Positions 1 through 6,466 of a stretch of 9,624 nucleotides of DNA are shown here, one piece after another. The number at the start of each line of letters is the position of its first letter. Position 1 is the stretch's first letter. This DNA comes from an uncultured Eubacteriales bacterium (GTDB lineage: Bacteria; Bacillota; Clostridia; Christensenellales; CAG-917), in contig URNP01000040.1 of the NCBI GenBank assembly GCA_900549225.1, positions 1 to 9,624 of the forward strand, given 5' to 3'. The position numbers were made by a program, and so were the translations under genes. The notes under the pieces were generated by a model that did no database searches, was not told the origin of the DNA, and saw nothing but the letters and a program-made list of their open reading frames with translations.

Positions 1-172
1 ATTGCGCTGCGCAAACGCCGAAGTGGACATACCGGCGTGGTCCGGAAAGAGGGGGCACATCTATTTTAAGGTACTAAACGCTCACTCTTGTAGAGGTCGA
101 ACAAAAATTGCGATATTTTGATTAAAAAATATTCTCGTCACATCAAACTTTATTAGAGCGCAATATTGAGAT
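1..172. other. Unassigned sequence at the left edge
   Basis: No gene is supported here. An AT-rich stretch around 113-132 forms a 7-bp hairpin (ATATTTT / AAAATAT, 6-nt loop). On the minus strand an ATG at 58-60 opens a reading frame of 20 codons (beginning MCPLFPDHAG) that runs off the window edge. It has no visible Shine-Dalgarno sequence, so it cannot be called a gene from this window. CCGG is repeated at 33-36 and 43-46 and could form a short stem. Confidence 0.4.
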
Positions 173-246
173 GAAGAACAAGAAAGAGCCACTTTCACAA
201 GCAGGAGCGTACTGAATCGTACGTGGCTGTTTGGGAAAGCGGCTCT
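173..246 (-). terminator. Probable intrinsic terminator after the mreB-like gene
   Basis: Read on the minus strand, AGAGCCGCUUUC (246-235) pairs over 12 bp with GAAAGUGGCUCU (196-185). One pair is G-U, which forms only in minus-strand RNA, so the structure fits a transcript leaving the mreB-like gene. The loop is long (38 nt) and contains its own small stem (CGTAC 208-212 with GTACG 219-223). The 3' side runs into UUCUUGUUCUUC, which is U-rich but interrupted. It starts 28 bases past the mreB-like stop codon. The long loop and broken U tract make it less canonical than a short terminator. Confidence 0.6.
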
Positions 247-274
247 GACACAGTTATTCGCCGTTTGGGACGCT

Positions 275-1273
275 TTAATACAATTTGACTCCGAGCATAT
301 CGCTGAGCAAGTTTCTCTCGTCAAAGAATCTCGCGCCGCCGATTGCAATCGCGTTCTCAATATCTTTGAGAGGCGTGACCGGAAGTTCGAGCGCTTGTTC
401 GAGATAGTCGATAAGTCCGGGGATATGAAGCGAACCGCCGCTGACGAATATGCCCTTGCGCAAGATTTCTGCGGAGAGTTCGGGCGGAGTTTGGTTGAGA
501 ACGGACATTATAACTTCGATGATATCGTCAACAAGCGGAATCACAGCGTCGCGCATTTGCTCTGCGGTGACGTAAAGGGAGCGAGGAGAACCGTCCGCAC
601 TGCCGCCGCTGACGGCGTAACTGCCCTCGTCGTTGACGTAGAAGGAAAGAGCGGATTTTTTGAGATTCTCGATGGTGAACTCACCCACTTTCACGCCGTA
701 ATTCATATAAAGGCTGTCGATTATGGCGTTGTTAAAAGCGTCGCCTGCGATATTGACGGAGCAACCCGTTGCGATACCGTGGTTGGTGACTGCCGAGATT
801 TCGGTTTTTCCGCCGCCGATATCCACGAAAAGACCGCCGATGCTGTTGGTGTAAGCAAGGAGGCTCAAGCCCGATTCCACGAGCGTGACTTCCTTTATGC
901 CTGCCTTTATACAGCACTTTTCCACCGCGCGTCTGTCCGAACCCGACGAGGATTCGCAAATGGACACGATGGCTTTGATTCTTGGCATAAACAAGCCTTC
1001 GGGGATAATCTTTTTGAGGAAATAATGAAGAAGCATGGTTGCCATCTCTTCGTCGACGATGATGCCCTCTTTGATGGGAGCGATGACTCTTGCGCCGCCG
1101 AGAGAACCGGTCATAACGCTTTCTGCCCTATAACCTGCATCGCGGATTTCTAGACGATTGCGAGATTTTGTCGCAATAGCGATGGCAGGCTCGCGCAAAA
1201 CGAGACCTATACCCTTTTGGTAGATGGTGATAAACTTGCTTCCAAGGTCAATCGATAGTTCTATTGTTGCCAT
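275..1273 (-). CDS. mreB: Divergent MreB/Mbl-family rod-shape actin homologue
   Basis: This 332-residue protein covers the whole MreB fold. Seen: phosphate-1 loop DLGSKFITIY (9-18; family form is close to DLGTANTLVY), an AP[IL]K-x-G segment (65-70), RRAVE (114-118), phosphate-2 loop DIGGGKTEIS (151-160), GDAFNNAII (178-185), a TPPEL segment (262-266) and adenosine loop SGGSLHIPGL (278-287). MreB polymerises at the inner membrane and guides the cell-wall elongation machinery. Here several normally invariant positions differ: Lys replaces Thr in phosphate 2, SGGS replaces TGGG, and VESG replaces IEEP at the catalytic-Glu region. It may therefore be a paralogue rather than the main MreB. The ATG at 1273 has a GGAG site 6 nt upstream and lies inside the 3' end of maf (26-bp overlap), implying coupled translation. 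mreC and mreD do not follow it. Family membership is firm; the exact role is inferred. Confidence 0.85.
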   Translation of the reverse strand: MATIELSIDLGSKFITIYQKGIGLVLREPAIAIATKSRNRLEIRDAGYRAESVMTGSLGGARVIAPIKEGIIVDEEMATMLLHYFLKKIIPEGLFMPRIKAIVSICESSSGSDRRAVEKCCIKAGIKEVTLVESGLSLLAYTNSIGGLFVDIGGGKTEISAVTNHGIATGCSVNIAGDAFNNAIIDSLYMNYGVKVGEFTIENLKKSALSFYVNDEGSYAVSGGSADGSPRSLYVTAEQMRDAVIPLVDDIIEVIMSVLNQTPPELSAEILRKGIFVSGGSLHIPGLIDYLEQALELPVTPLKDIENAIAIGGARFFDERNLLSDMLGVKLY

Positions 1274-1841
1274 TGATAACTCCGACTCGCACGAGAGTAT
1301 CTGCGAGTTTTTCTTTGGGCAGCCCCATAATGTTTGAGTAACTGCCGCTGTATTTTTCCACTATTCTTTTGTCTTGAATCCCGTATGCGCCCGCCTTGTC
1401 GAAGGGTTTGCAATCGTCGATATAGTCGTAAATCTGCTCGTCGGACAAACTTTTGAACGTGACGAGCGACTTGTCGCAAAACACGATTTTTTTGCCCTCG
1501 CAAGTCACGCAAACGCCCGTATAAACGATATGCGTGCGCCCGTTGAGGCGTTTTATCATATCGAAAGCGCGCGCTCTATCGTGCGGCTTGCCGTACACCT
1601 TGCCGTCGAGAACGACTATAGTGTCTGCGGCAATAACAGTATCCGCGCGATGCTCTTTTGCGATATGCTCCGCCTTTGCGACGGCGAGTTTTCGCACGAG
1701 CAAAAACGGAAAACGGGATTTGATCTCGCTCTCGTCAATATCCGCAGGGACAACCTCGTATTTCACGCCCATATCCGAAAGGATCTCTTTTCGGCGAGGC
1801 GAGGACGAGGCGAGAATCACGTTATTTGAAAACTTGTTCAT
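1248..1841 (-). CDS. maf: Maf family nucleoside triphosphate pyrophosphatase
   Basis: Maf proteins hydrolyse non-canonical or pyrimidine nucleoside triphosphates (dTTP/UTP in the YhdE-type subgroup) to the monophosphate and pyrophosphate in the cytoplasm. In Bacillus they are also linked to septum formation. At 197 residues the length is normal. Family motifs are present in order: ASSSPRRKEIL (11-21), the AADT acidic motif (71-74), YGKP (83-86), HIVYTGV (104-110), KPFDKAGAYGIQ (145-156) and GSYSNIMGLP (166-175). The start at 1841 gives the standard N-terminus just ahead of the ASSSPRR motif. Its Shine-Dalgarno sequence is weak (GAG very near the ATG), so translation may depend partly on ppx upstream, whose stop lies 50 bp away. 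In many Firmicutes maf sits beside mreB, as it does here. Confidence 0.95.
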   Translation of the reverse strand: MNKFSNNVILASSSPRRKEILSDMGVKYEVVPADIDESEIKSRFPFLLVRKLAVAKAEHIAKEHRADTVIAADTIVVLDGKVYGKPHDRARAFDMIKRLNGRTHIVYTGVCVTCEGKKIVFCDKSLVTFKSLSDEQIYDYIDDCKPFDKAGAYGIQDKRIVEKYSGSYSNIMGLPKEKLADTLVRVGVINGNNRTID

Positions 1842-1891
1842 TTCTCGTTGATTTTGATTAGATTTTACAATCGCTTCTCTTTTGTCTTATC

Positions 1892-3412
1892 TCACAGAAT
1901 TTCGAGATTCTTGCCGTATGCGGCTTTGAACTCTGCCGCCGCGCCCATAGCGTCCTTGACTTCGAGCGTGCAATCTCCGCCGTTTTCGCACTCGGTTTTG
2001 ACGATAACGCTGTCGCCGAGCACGTCGCAATTGATGCCCGTGACCACGCCGCTTTGGCTTCTGTCGAAACTCTCGGCTATACGCAAAATGACGGACAAGT
2101 TTTTGATTGCGTCAACGTCCTCTTGCGTGAGCATATCCTTGTATTTGATGATTTCGTCGCGAGCGTTTTCGGCTTTTCTATGTCCTGCGGCAACGAATGC
2201 GGCAACCACTATATCCTTGTGCGGCACGCCGTAAAGGTTGCTGTTGAGAATGATATACGCCGAGTGGAGTTGGTGATTGTAGAACTTGATTCTCATACCG
2301 CTGTCGTGCAAAAGCGCGGCGATTTTGAGCACTCTGACGTACACTCTGGGCATCTTGTGAAGCACTTTGAGTTGCTTGAAAAGTTGTATTGACAGATTGT
2401 AAACGTGTTCTGCGTGCGCGATATTGAGGTCGTGATACTTCATCTGCGTATAAATGGAGTGTCCGAGCACGTCCGAGAGCGGTCTTTCATTGACGCCGGG
2501 AACTGCGTAACGGAACATTGCGCCCTCTCTCAAGCCGCAACCGCTGATCGTGATTTTTTGGAATTCAAAGCGAGAAAGCACCGCTTTCATCACGGCAAGC
2601 GCGCTCGGGAAGATATCCGCTCTGCCACTCGAGAGCCCCTTTATCTTCATCGTGCTGTTGAGGTCGAGTTTCTTTATCGTGTTATAGATACTCTCGAACT
2701 CGCTCACGGGAAGTTCATAGTTGTGCGTCATATTGAAAGGATATTTCTTGATAAGGCGGCTGATTCTGCCGAGGTTTCTGAAACTGCCTCCTACGCCCAC
2801 GAACGCCGTATCGGGTTCGATACTGTCGAGCCAAGGGATTTTTTCGAGTTGCGCACCGATGAAATCTTCGATTTTCTTTGCGCGCTCTTGCGGAGTCGAG
2901 GAGTCGTTCTTAAACAAATCCGTAAGCGTAACCGCGCCGAAAGGCAAGGTCTCGAAGTGCATAAGATTTCTTCTGTTGTAGTAGATGAGGTTGGTCGAGC
3001 CGCCGCCCATTTCCATAATCAAGCCCTTGGGAATATCCATAGAGTTGATTACGCCTTGATAGACGAGCATAGCCTGCTCTTCGGGGGAGAGCACTTTTAT
3101 TTTGATGCCGCAAGTCATTGCGACTTCGTCGAGAAAACTCTTCTGATTTTTTGCACGTCTGACCGCTGCCGTAGCGTACGCAAAGATTTTGTCAACCTTG
3201 TTTGCGTCGCACAGACGGCGGAACATAGTAAGCGTTTTTATCGTCTGCGCAATGCGCTGCGGCTTGATGAAGCCGTCCCAGTCCATATCTTGTCCGAGAC
3301 GCACCGTTTCCTTGAGTTCGTCGAAGACCACGAAGTAGCCTCCGTCGAGCACGTTGACGAGCACGAGTCTTGCAGAGTTTGAGCCAATGTCGATAATCGC
3401 TATTTTTTCCAT
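1892..3412 (-). CDS. ppx: Ppx/GppA phosphatase with C-terminal HD domain
   Basis: Members of this family release phosphate from polyphosphate (Ppx) or from pppGpp (GppA). The sequence alone cannot tell which substrate is used here. The 506 residues match the long Ppx/GppA form. The N-terminal ASKHA phosphatase part (about 1-305) shows DIGSNSARLV (8-17), YATAAVRRAKN (79-89), the catalytic-Glu region SPEEQAMLVY (109-118), EMGGGSTNL (134-142), GVGGSFRNLGR (206-216), SGRADIFPSAL (262-272) and SGCGLREG (290-297). The C-terminal HD domain shows H336, the HD pair 369-370 in ALLHDSG, H383 and ESFDRSQ (447-453). The ATG at 3412 has AGGAG about 6-7 nt upstream. The 141-bp gap after rnfB could carry its own promoter, but no good match was found, so read-through from rnf remains possible. 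Confidence 0.93.
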   Translation of the reverse strand: MEKIAIIDIGSNSARLVLVNVLDGGYFVVFDELKETVRLGQDMDWDGFIKPQRIAQTIKTLTMFRRLCDANKVDKIFAYATAAVRRAKNQKSFLDEVAMTCGIKIKVLSPEEQAMLVYQGVINSMDIPKGLIMEMGGGSTNLIYYNRRNLMHFETLPFGAVTLTDLFKNDSSTPQERAKKIEDFIGAQLEKIPWLDSIEPDTAFVGVGGSFRNLGRISRLIKKYPFNMTHNYELPVSEFESIYNTIKKLDLNSTMKIKGLSSGRADIFPSALAVMKAVLSRFEFQKITISGCGLREGAMFRYAVPGVNERPLSDVLGHSIYTQMKYHDLNIAHAEHVYNLSIQLFKQLKVLHKMPRVYVRVLKIAALLHDSGMRIKFYNHQLHSAYIILNSNLYGVPHKDIVVAAFVAAGHRKAENARDEIIKYKDMLTQEDVDAIKNLSVILRIAESFDRSQSGVVTGINCDVLGDSVIVKTECENGGDCTLEVKDAMGAAAEFKAAYGKNLEIL

Positions 3413-3424
3413 ATAATTCTCCTG

Positions 3425-3438
3425 ACGGCTTTCGCCGT
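3425..3438 (-). promoter_or_regulatory. Small GAAA-loop hairpin just ahead of the ppx ribosome binding site
   Basis: On the minus strand ACGGC-GAAA-GCCGT forms a 5-bp stem with a GNRA-type tetraloop. It ends one base before the AGGAG of ppx (CAGGAG). GNRA loops stabilise short hairpins, so this may shape ribosome access or mark an RNA-processing point between rnfB and ppx. The role is inferred; only the sequence symmetry is seen. Confidence 0.35.
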
Positions 3439-3539
3439 GTCCTTTTGAGGACGGTTGTTCGATTCTTTTTTCGTTCTATTTTCCCGCTTATTATTCAAAT
3501 TCCGATTCAAATCGAAATCAAGTACTCTTTATTTGCCGA

Positions 3540-3555
3540 GATTCCGTTCGGAATC
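3540..3555 (-). repeat. Perfect inverted repeat at the rnfB stop codon
   Basis: GATTCC and GGAATC flank a 4-nt centre and overlap the first two bases read here as the rnfB stop (TGA at 3554-3556). On the minus strand no T-run follows, so it is not a convincing terminator for rnf. On the plus strand an ATTTTTCCTTTT tract follows, but no plus-strand gene ends there. It could protect the rnf mRNA 3' end or attenuate read-through into ppx. Confidence 0.35.
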
Positions 3556-4387
3556 ATTTTTCCTTTTGCGGATGAGTTTCGAGGATGCACTTCGAGGGGC
3601 ATTTCGACGCGCATATGCCGCACCCCGTGCATTTTGAGTAGTCTATAACCGCAATATTGTTCTGAAGCGTAATCGCGCCGTTTGGGCAAACTCTTGCGCA
3701 GAGTCCGCATCCGAGGCATCCCACGGTACACACCGCGCGCACGTCTTTTGCGCCTTTAAGGCAGTTGGAGCAAGCAACGTAGTATTTTGCCGTGGCAGGC
3801 ACTCTCTTGACGAGATGTTTGGGGCAAGAGTTGATGCATCTTCCGCACGCAACGCACTTTTCTCTGTCGACTTCCGCGTAGCCGTTTTCACCGACCTTCA
3901 TTGCGCTGAACGGACAAGAGTCCACGCACGAACCCATGCCGAGGCAGCCCCATTTGCATTGCTTTCTTCCGCCGCCGAGCAATTCCATACTTCTGCAATT
4001 GCCGTAGCCGATATATTCGTACTTATCCACGGCGTATTTTCCGCCTCTGCACGCCACGACTATCATTGTTTCTTCGGCGTCGATGCTCTGCCCCATAATA
4101 TCCGCGATAGCCTTTTTGTTTTCCGCAGAAGTCGCTGCGCAAGCGTTGATAACCGCCTTACCCTCGACCACCGCTTTTGCAAAAGCGTCGCAGCCTGCGT
4201 ATCCGCAGCCGCCGCAGTTTGCGCCCGAGAGTTTTTCACGCACCTGTTTGATACGTTCGTCCTCGTGGACGGCGAGTTTTTTGCCGAGCACCGCGAGCGT
4301 CACGCCGAAAACGAGCGCAAGCACGAGAAGCACCAGCGTGGAATAAAGTATAGTCAACGGATTTACCGCCGCAATCAAATTAAGCAT
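3554..4387 (-). CDS. rnfB: Rnf complex subunit B, multi-cluster ferredoxin-like protein
   Basis: RnfB is the entry subunit that accepts electrons from reduced ferredoxin and passes them into the membrane part of the Rnf complex. The protein has 277 residues with one N-terminal membrane helix (about 12-35). A 4Fe-4S (Fes) domain follows with ANCGGCGYAGC (C58, C61, C66) and C83. Next come ferredoxin-type motifs with C144/C148/C154/C158P, C178/C181/C184/C188P, C224/C227/C230/C234P and C253/C256/C259/C263P. Additional cysteines are C113, C131, C206, C209, C220 and C267, 26 in all. The length and cysteine richness fit clostridial RnfB rather than the shorter proteobacterial form. The ATG at 4387 has a near-perfect Shine-Dalgarno sequence. 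rnfB is the last rnf gene, 15 bp after rnfA. Confidence 0.97.
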   Translation of the reverse strand: MLNLIAAVNPLTILYSTLVLLVLALVFGVTLAVLGKKLAVHEDERIKQVREKLSGANCGGCGYAGCDAFAKAVVEGKAVINACAATSAENKKAIADIMGQSIDAEETMIVVACRGGKYAVDKYEYIGYGNCRSMELLGGGRKQCKWGCLGMGSCVDSCPFSAMKVGENGYAEVDREKCVACGRCINSCPKHLVKRVPATAKYYVACSNCLKGAKDVRAVCTVGCLGCGLCARVCPNGAITLQNNIAVIDYSKCTGCGICASKCPSKCILETHPQKEK

Positions 4388-4392
4388 AACGC

Positions 4393-4401
4393 ATCACCTC
4401 C
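4393..4401 (-). promoter_or_regulatory. Very strong ribosome binding site of rnfB
   Basis: Minus-strand GGAGGTGAT is a 9-base match to the anti-Shine-Dalgarno complement and lies 5 nt before the rnfB ATG. It begins next to the rnfA stop codon. It is the longest such match in the operon, which suggests rnfB is translated strongly and independently of coupling. Confidence 0.8.
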
Positions 4402-4402
4402 A

Positions 4403-5020
4403 TCAGGGAAACACGAGGCTGACAGCGCCCGACGACGAGATAAGACCGCCGAAAGCGACGAAAGCCATGCTGAGTATACTTGCGGATATGAGCGTAATCG
4501 GGAAGCCTCTGAAGGGCTTGGGAACTGCGTCCAAATCCATTTTTTCACGCACGCCTGCAAGAAGCATAATCGCTATGAGGAATCCCACGCCGCTGAACGT
4601 GCCGTTGAGGAAGGATTGAAGCAAACTTGCGCCGCTTGCAACGCCGTAGGTGTCTATATTGAGAATAGCAACGCCGAGCACCGCGCAGTTTGTGGTGATG
4701 AGCGGCAGATACACGCCGAGTGCGCTGTAAAGCGCGGGCATATACTTTTTGAGCACCATCTCTATGAGTTGCACGAGCGCCGCTATGACGAGGATAAACG
4801 CAATGGTCTGCAAGTATTCCACGCCGAGCGCGACGAGCGCTTTTTGCACGCACCAAGTTATGACGCTTGCAACGCCCATAACGAACGTGACCGCAAGTCC
4901 CATACCGAGCGCCGTATCCGTCTTTTTGGACACGCCGAGGAACGGGCAGATGCCGAGGAACTGACTAAGAACGAAGTTGTTGACGAACATCGCGCCGATT
5001 ATAAGCAAAAAGTATTCCAT
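4403..5020 (-). CDS. rnfA: Rnf complex subunit A, integral membrane protein
   Basis: RnfA pairs with its homologue RnfE in the membrane core of the Rnf complex; between them they hold an intramembrane 2Fe-2S centre that carries electrons across the bilayer. The 205 residues are almost all hydrophobic, with about six membrane segments. Both expected cysteines are visible: C25 in GICPFLG and C112 in TTNCAVLG. The segment around LYSALGVYLPLI (98-109) closely mirrors RnfE, as expected for the two related subunits. The ATG at 5020 is preferred over the in-frame GTG one codon earlier (5023), because AGGGGAGG lies 7 nt upstream of the ATG but only 4 nt upstream of the GTG. The ATG shares its A with the rnfE stop (TGATG), so translation is coupled. 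Confidence 0.97.
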   Translation of the reverse strand: MEYFLLIIGAMFVNNFVLSQFLGICPFLGVSKKTDTALGMGLAVTFVMGVASVITWCVQKALVALGVEYLQTIAFILVIAALVQLIEMVLKKYMPALYSALGVYLPLITTNCAVLGVAILNIDTYGVASGASLLQSFLNGTFSGVGFLIAIMLLAGVREKMDLDAVPKPFRGFPITLISASILSMAFVAFGGLISSSGAVSLVFP

Positions 5021-5730
5021 CACGCAACCTCCCCTTCATCGAGCGCAGACTTTGCGTTTTCGATATTCTGAGCGGCTCTTTCCGCTTCGAGTTGTTTCTT
5101 TTGTTGTTTCTTGTCGCTCACCCAATTGACCAGAGCCATCGCAAGACCGAGAGTAAGGAATCCGCCTGCGGGAAGCACGAATATTGCCAAAGAGTAATCT
5201 CTTGCCGCGCCGAGCGAGATGCCGAACGAGAGCGAACCGAGCGAACCTTGGAAGATCGTGCCGTTGCCGATGAGTTCTCTCACGAATCCGAGGCAAGTGA
5301 GCGCGAGCGTAAATCCGAGTCCCATACCCAAGCCGTCGAGAATGCTGTCCACGACCTTGTTGGAACTTGCAAACGCCTCCGCTCTTGCGAGGATGATGCA
5401 GTTGACGACTATGAGCGGCAAATATATTCCGAGCGCGCTATACAGCGTGGGAATGAATTTTTTGAGTATCATCTCCAGCAGCGTAACGAAGGTTGCGATG
5501 ATGAGAACGTACGCAGGGATACGCACCTTGTCGGGAATCACTTTTCTGAGCAACGACACCAACGCGTTTGAGCATATGAGAATAAGCGTAGCGGCAAGTC
5601 CCATACCCAAGCCGTTGAATGCGCTCGTTGTGATTGCGAGCGTGGGGCACATACCCAGCACGAGCCTGAAAGTCGGATTCTGTGCGAATATGCCGTTGGA
5701 TACAATCTGAAGTTTTGAATTTCCTTTCAT
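5020..5730 (-). CDS. rnfE: Rnf complex subunit E, integral membrane protein
   Basis: RnfE is the membrane partner of RnfA and supplies the other half of the ligands to the intramembrane Fe-S centre. The protein has 236 residues and about six membrane helices. C28 in LGMCPTLA and C111 in VNCIILA match the two cysteines of RnfA, and LKKFIPTLYSALGIYLPLI (89-107) is the shared core sequence. After the last helix (about residue 204) a charged tail of some 30 residues (KKQQKKQLEAERAAQN, then a Glu/Asp-rich end) looks like a short cytoplasmic amphipathic or coiled helix. The ATG at 5730 is chosen over an upstream in-frame ATG at 5778 because GAGGAGG sits 6 nt before it and the upstream extension would lie inside rnfG. 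One base separates it from the rnfG stop. Confidence 0.96.
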   Translation of the reverse strand: MKGNSKLQIVSNGIFAQNPTFRLVLGMCPTLAITTSAFNGLGMGLAATLILICSNALVSLLRKVIPDKVRIPAYVLIIATFVTLLEMILKKFIPTLYSALGIYLPLIVVNCIILARAEAFASSNKVVDSILDGLGMGLGFTLALTCLGFVRELIGNGTIFQGSLGSLSFGISLGAARDYSLAIFVLPAGGFLTLGLAMALVNWVSDKKQQKKQLEAERAAQNIENAKSALDEGEVA

Positions 5731-5731
5731 A

Positions 5732-6466
5732 TCACGCCTCCTCACACATAGTTCTGAACGCGTACACCGCTGCGGCAATCGCGTTGTGATAACCCGTTGA
5801 GGTGTAGGTTGCCGAACTCACCGCGCTGACCTCTCCGTCCTGAAGTTCGGACTTGTTTTTGACGAGTTCGAGTTTCTTTATGGTCTTTGCGTTCAAGCCG
5901 ACGTACTTTGATTTGTTTGCTTTTTCGACTCTGTCGAAATACCCTGCGGTTTCGCCCTGTTCGTAGACGGTGATTTCCTTGATAACGCCGTCTTTGTCGA
6001 TAAACACGAGCAGTTCAATCGAGCCGTCCTTTGCGCCGCCGCCCACCGTGTAATAGCAATATCCGACGATTTCGTCGCCGTTTTTTGCCACGAAGCAGGA
6101 TTCGACGTAGTTGTTTTTATCGTAGTCGTACGAAGCGAGTTTCTCGTCTTTCACCGAGGTTTCGCTTGCGAAATACGCAGTGCATTGATCTGCGATAACT
6201 CCGTCGGGATCGACGTAAGTCACCCAGTTGACGATCCCGAGCAACAACCCTGCCACCAAAGCGATGACGGTGAGCACGATAGTGCATTTCGCCACGTCGC
6301 CGAGTTGAAATTTCTTTGTTGGTTGAGTCGGTTTTCCGTCGTTTTGATTTTGCGGCGCAGAAGTCTCGTTTGCGGATTCGATTTGAGTCGGATTCTCGCT
6401 CGTTTGCACGTTTTCGACCTCTTGCGCGCTCTCTATCGAGGCATTTTTCAACAAATCTTCAGTCAT
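5732..6466 (-). CDS. rnfG: Rnf complex subunit G, FMN-binding subunit
   Basis: RnfG is a mainly extracytoplasmic electron carrier anchored by one helix, with FMN attached to a threonine by the flavin transferase ApbE. In this 244-residue protein the helix lies at about 61-83. The FMN-binding domain follows, including VGYCYYTVGGGAKDGSIEL (134-152), EQGETAGYF (169-177) and the acceptor motif VSSATYTS (216-223) with T220 as likely attachment site. The acceptor motif is unusual: Ser stands where Asp is usual six residues before the Thr, and Ser replaces Gly two residues before it. The first 55 residues are polar, rich in N, Q, E, S, T and P, and longer than the short N-terminus usual in RnfG. The ATG at 6466 has AAGGAGG 5 nt upstream and overlaps rnfD by 8 bases (ATGACTGA). 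The upstream ATG at 6565 lies within rnfD and is rejected. Confidence 0.96.
   Translation of the reverse strand: MTEDLLKNASIESAQEVENVQTSENPTQIESANETSAPQNQNDGKPTQPTKKFQLGDVAKCTIVLTVIALVAGLLLGIVNWVTYVDPDGVIADQCTAYFASETSVKDEKLASYDYDKNNYVESCFVAKNGDEIVGYCYYTVGGGAKDGSIELLVFIDKDGVIKEITVYEQGETAGYFDRVEKANKSKYVGLNAKTIKKLELVKNKSELQDGEVSAVSSATYTSTGYHNAIAAAVYAFRTMCEEA

Noticed and set aside
395..1153. 252-codon open frame on the plus strand
   Set aside because: Lies wholly antisense to the MreB-like gene, whose fold motifs are clear.
275..1273. FtsA, PilM or DnaK-like assignment for the MreB-like protein
   Set aside because: Order and spacing of the phosphate loops, the RRAVE and TPPEL segments and the total length fit MreB/Mbl, and there is no FtsA 1C domain or DnaK substrate domain.
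2405..3382. 325-codon open frame on the plus strand
   Set aside because: Antisense to ppx; composition is typical of a complement of coding sequence.
5021..5023. GTG as the rnfA start
   Set aside because: It is in frame one codon earlier, but the spacing to the Shine-Dalgarno sequence is only 4 nt, against 7 nt for the ATG.
3815..5071. 418-codon open frame on the plus strand
   Set aside because: It is antisense to rnfB, rnfA and the end of rnfE, which have unmistakable family motifs. The product is rich in His, Arg and Glu with no domain, as expected of a shadow frame.
5731..5778. Upstream ATG extending RnfE by 16 residues
   Set aside because: It lies inside rnfG, adds a charged segment with no family match, and lacks a Shine-Dalgarno site. 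The ATG at 5730 has GAGGAGG at ideal spacing.
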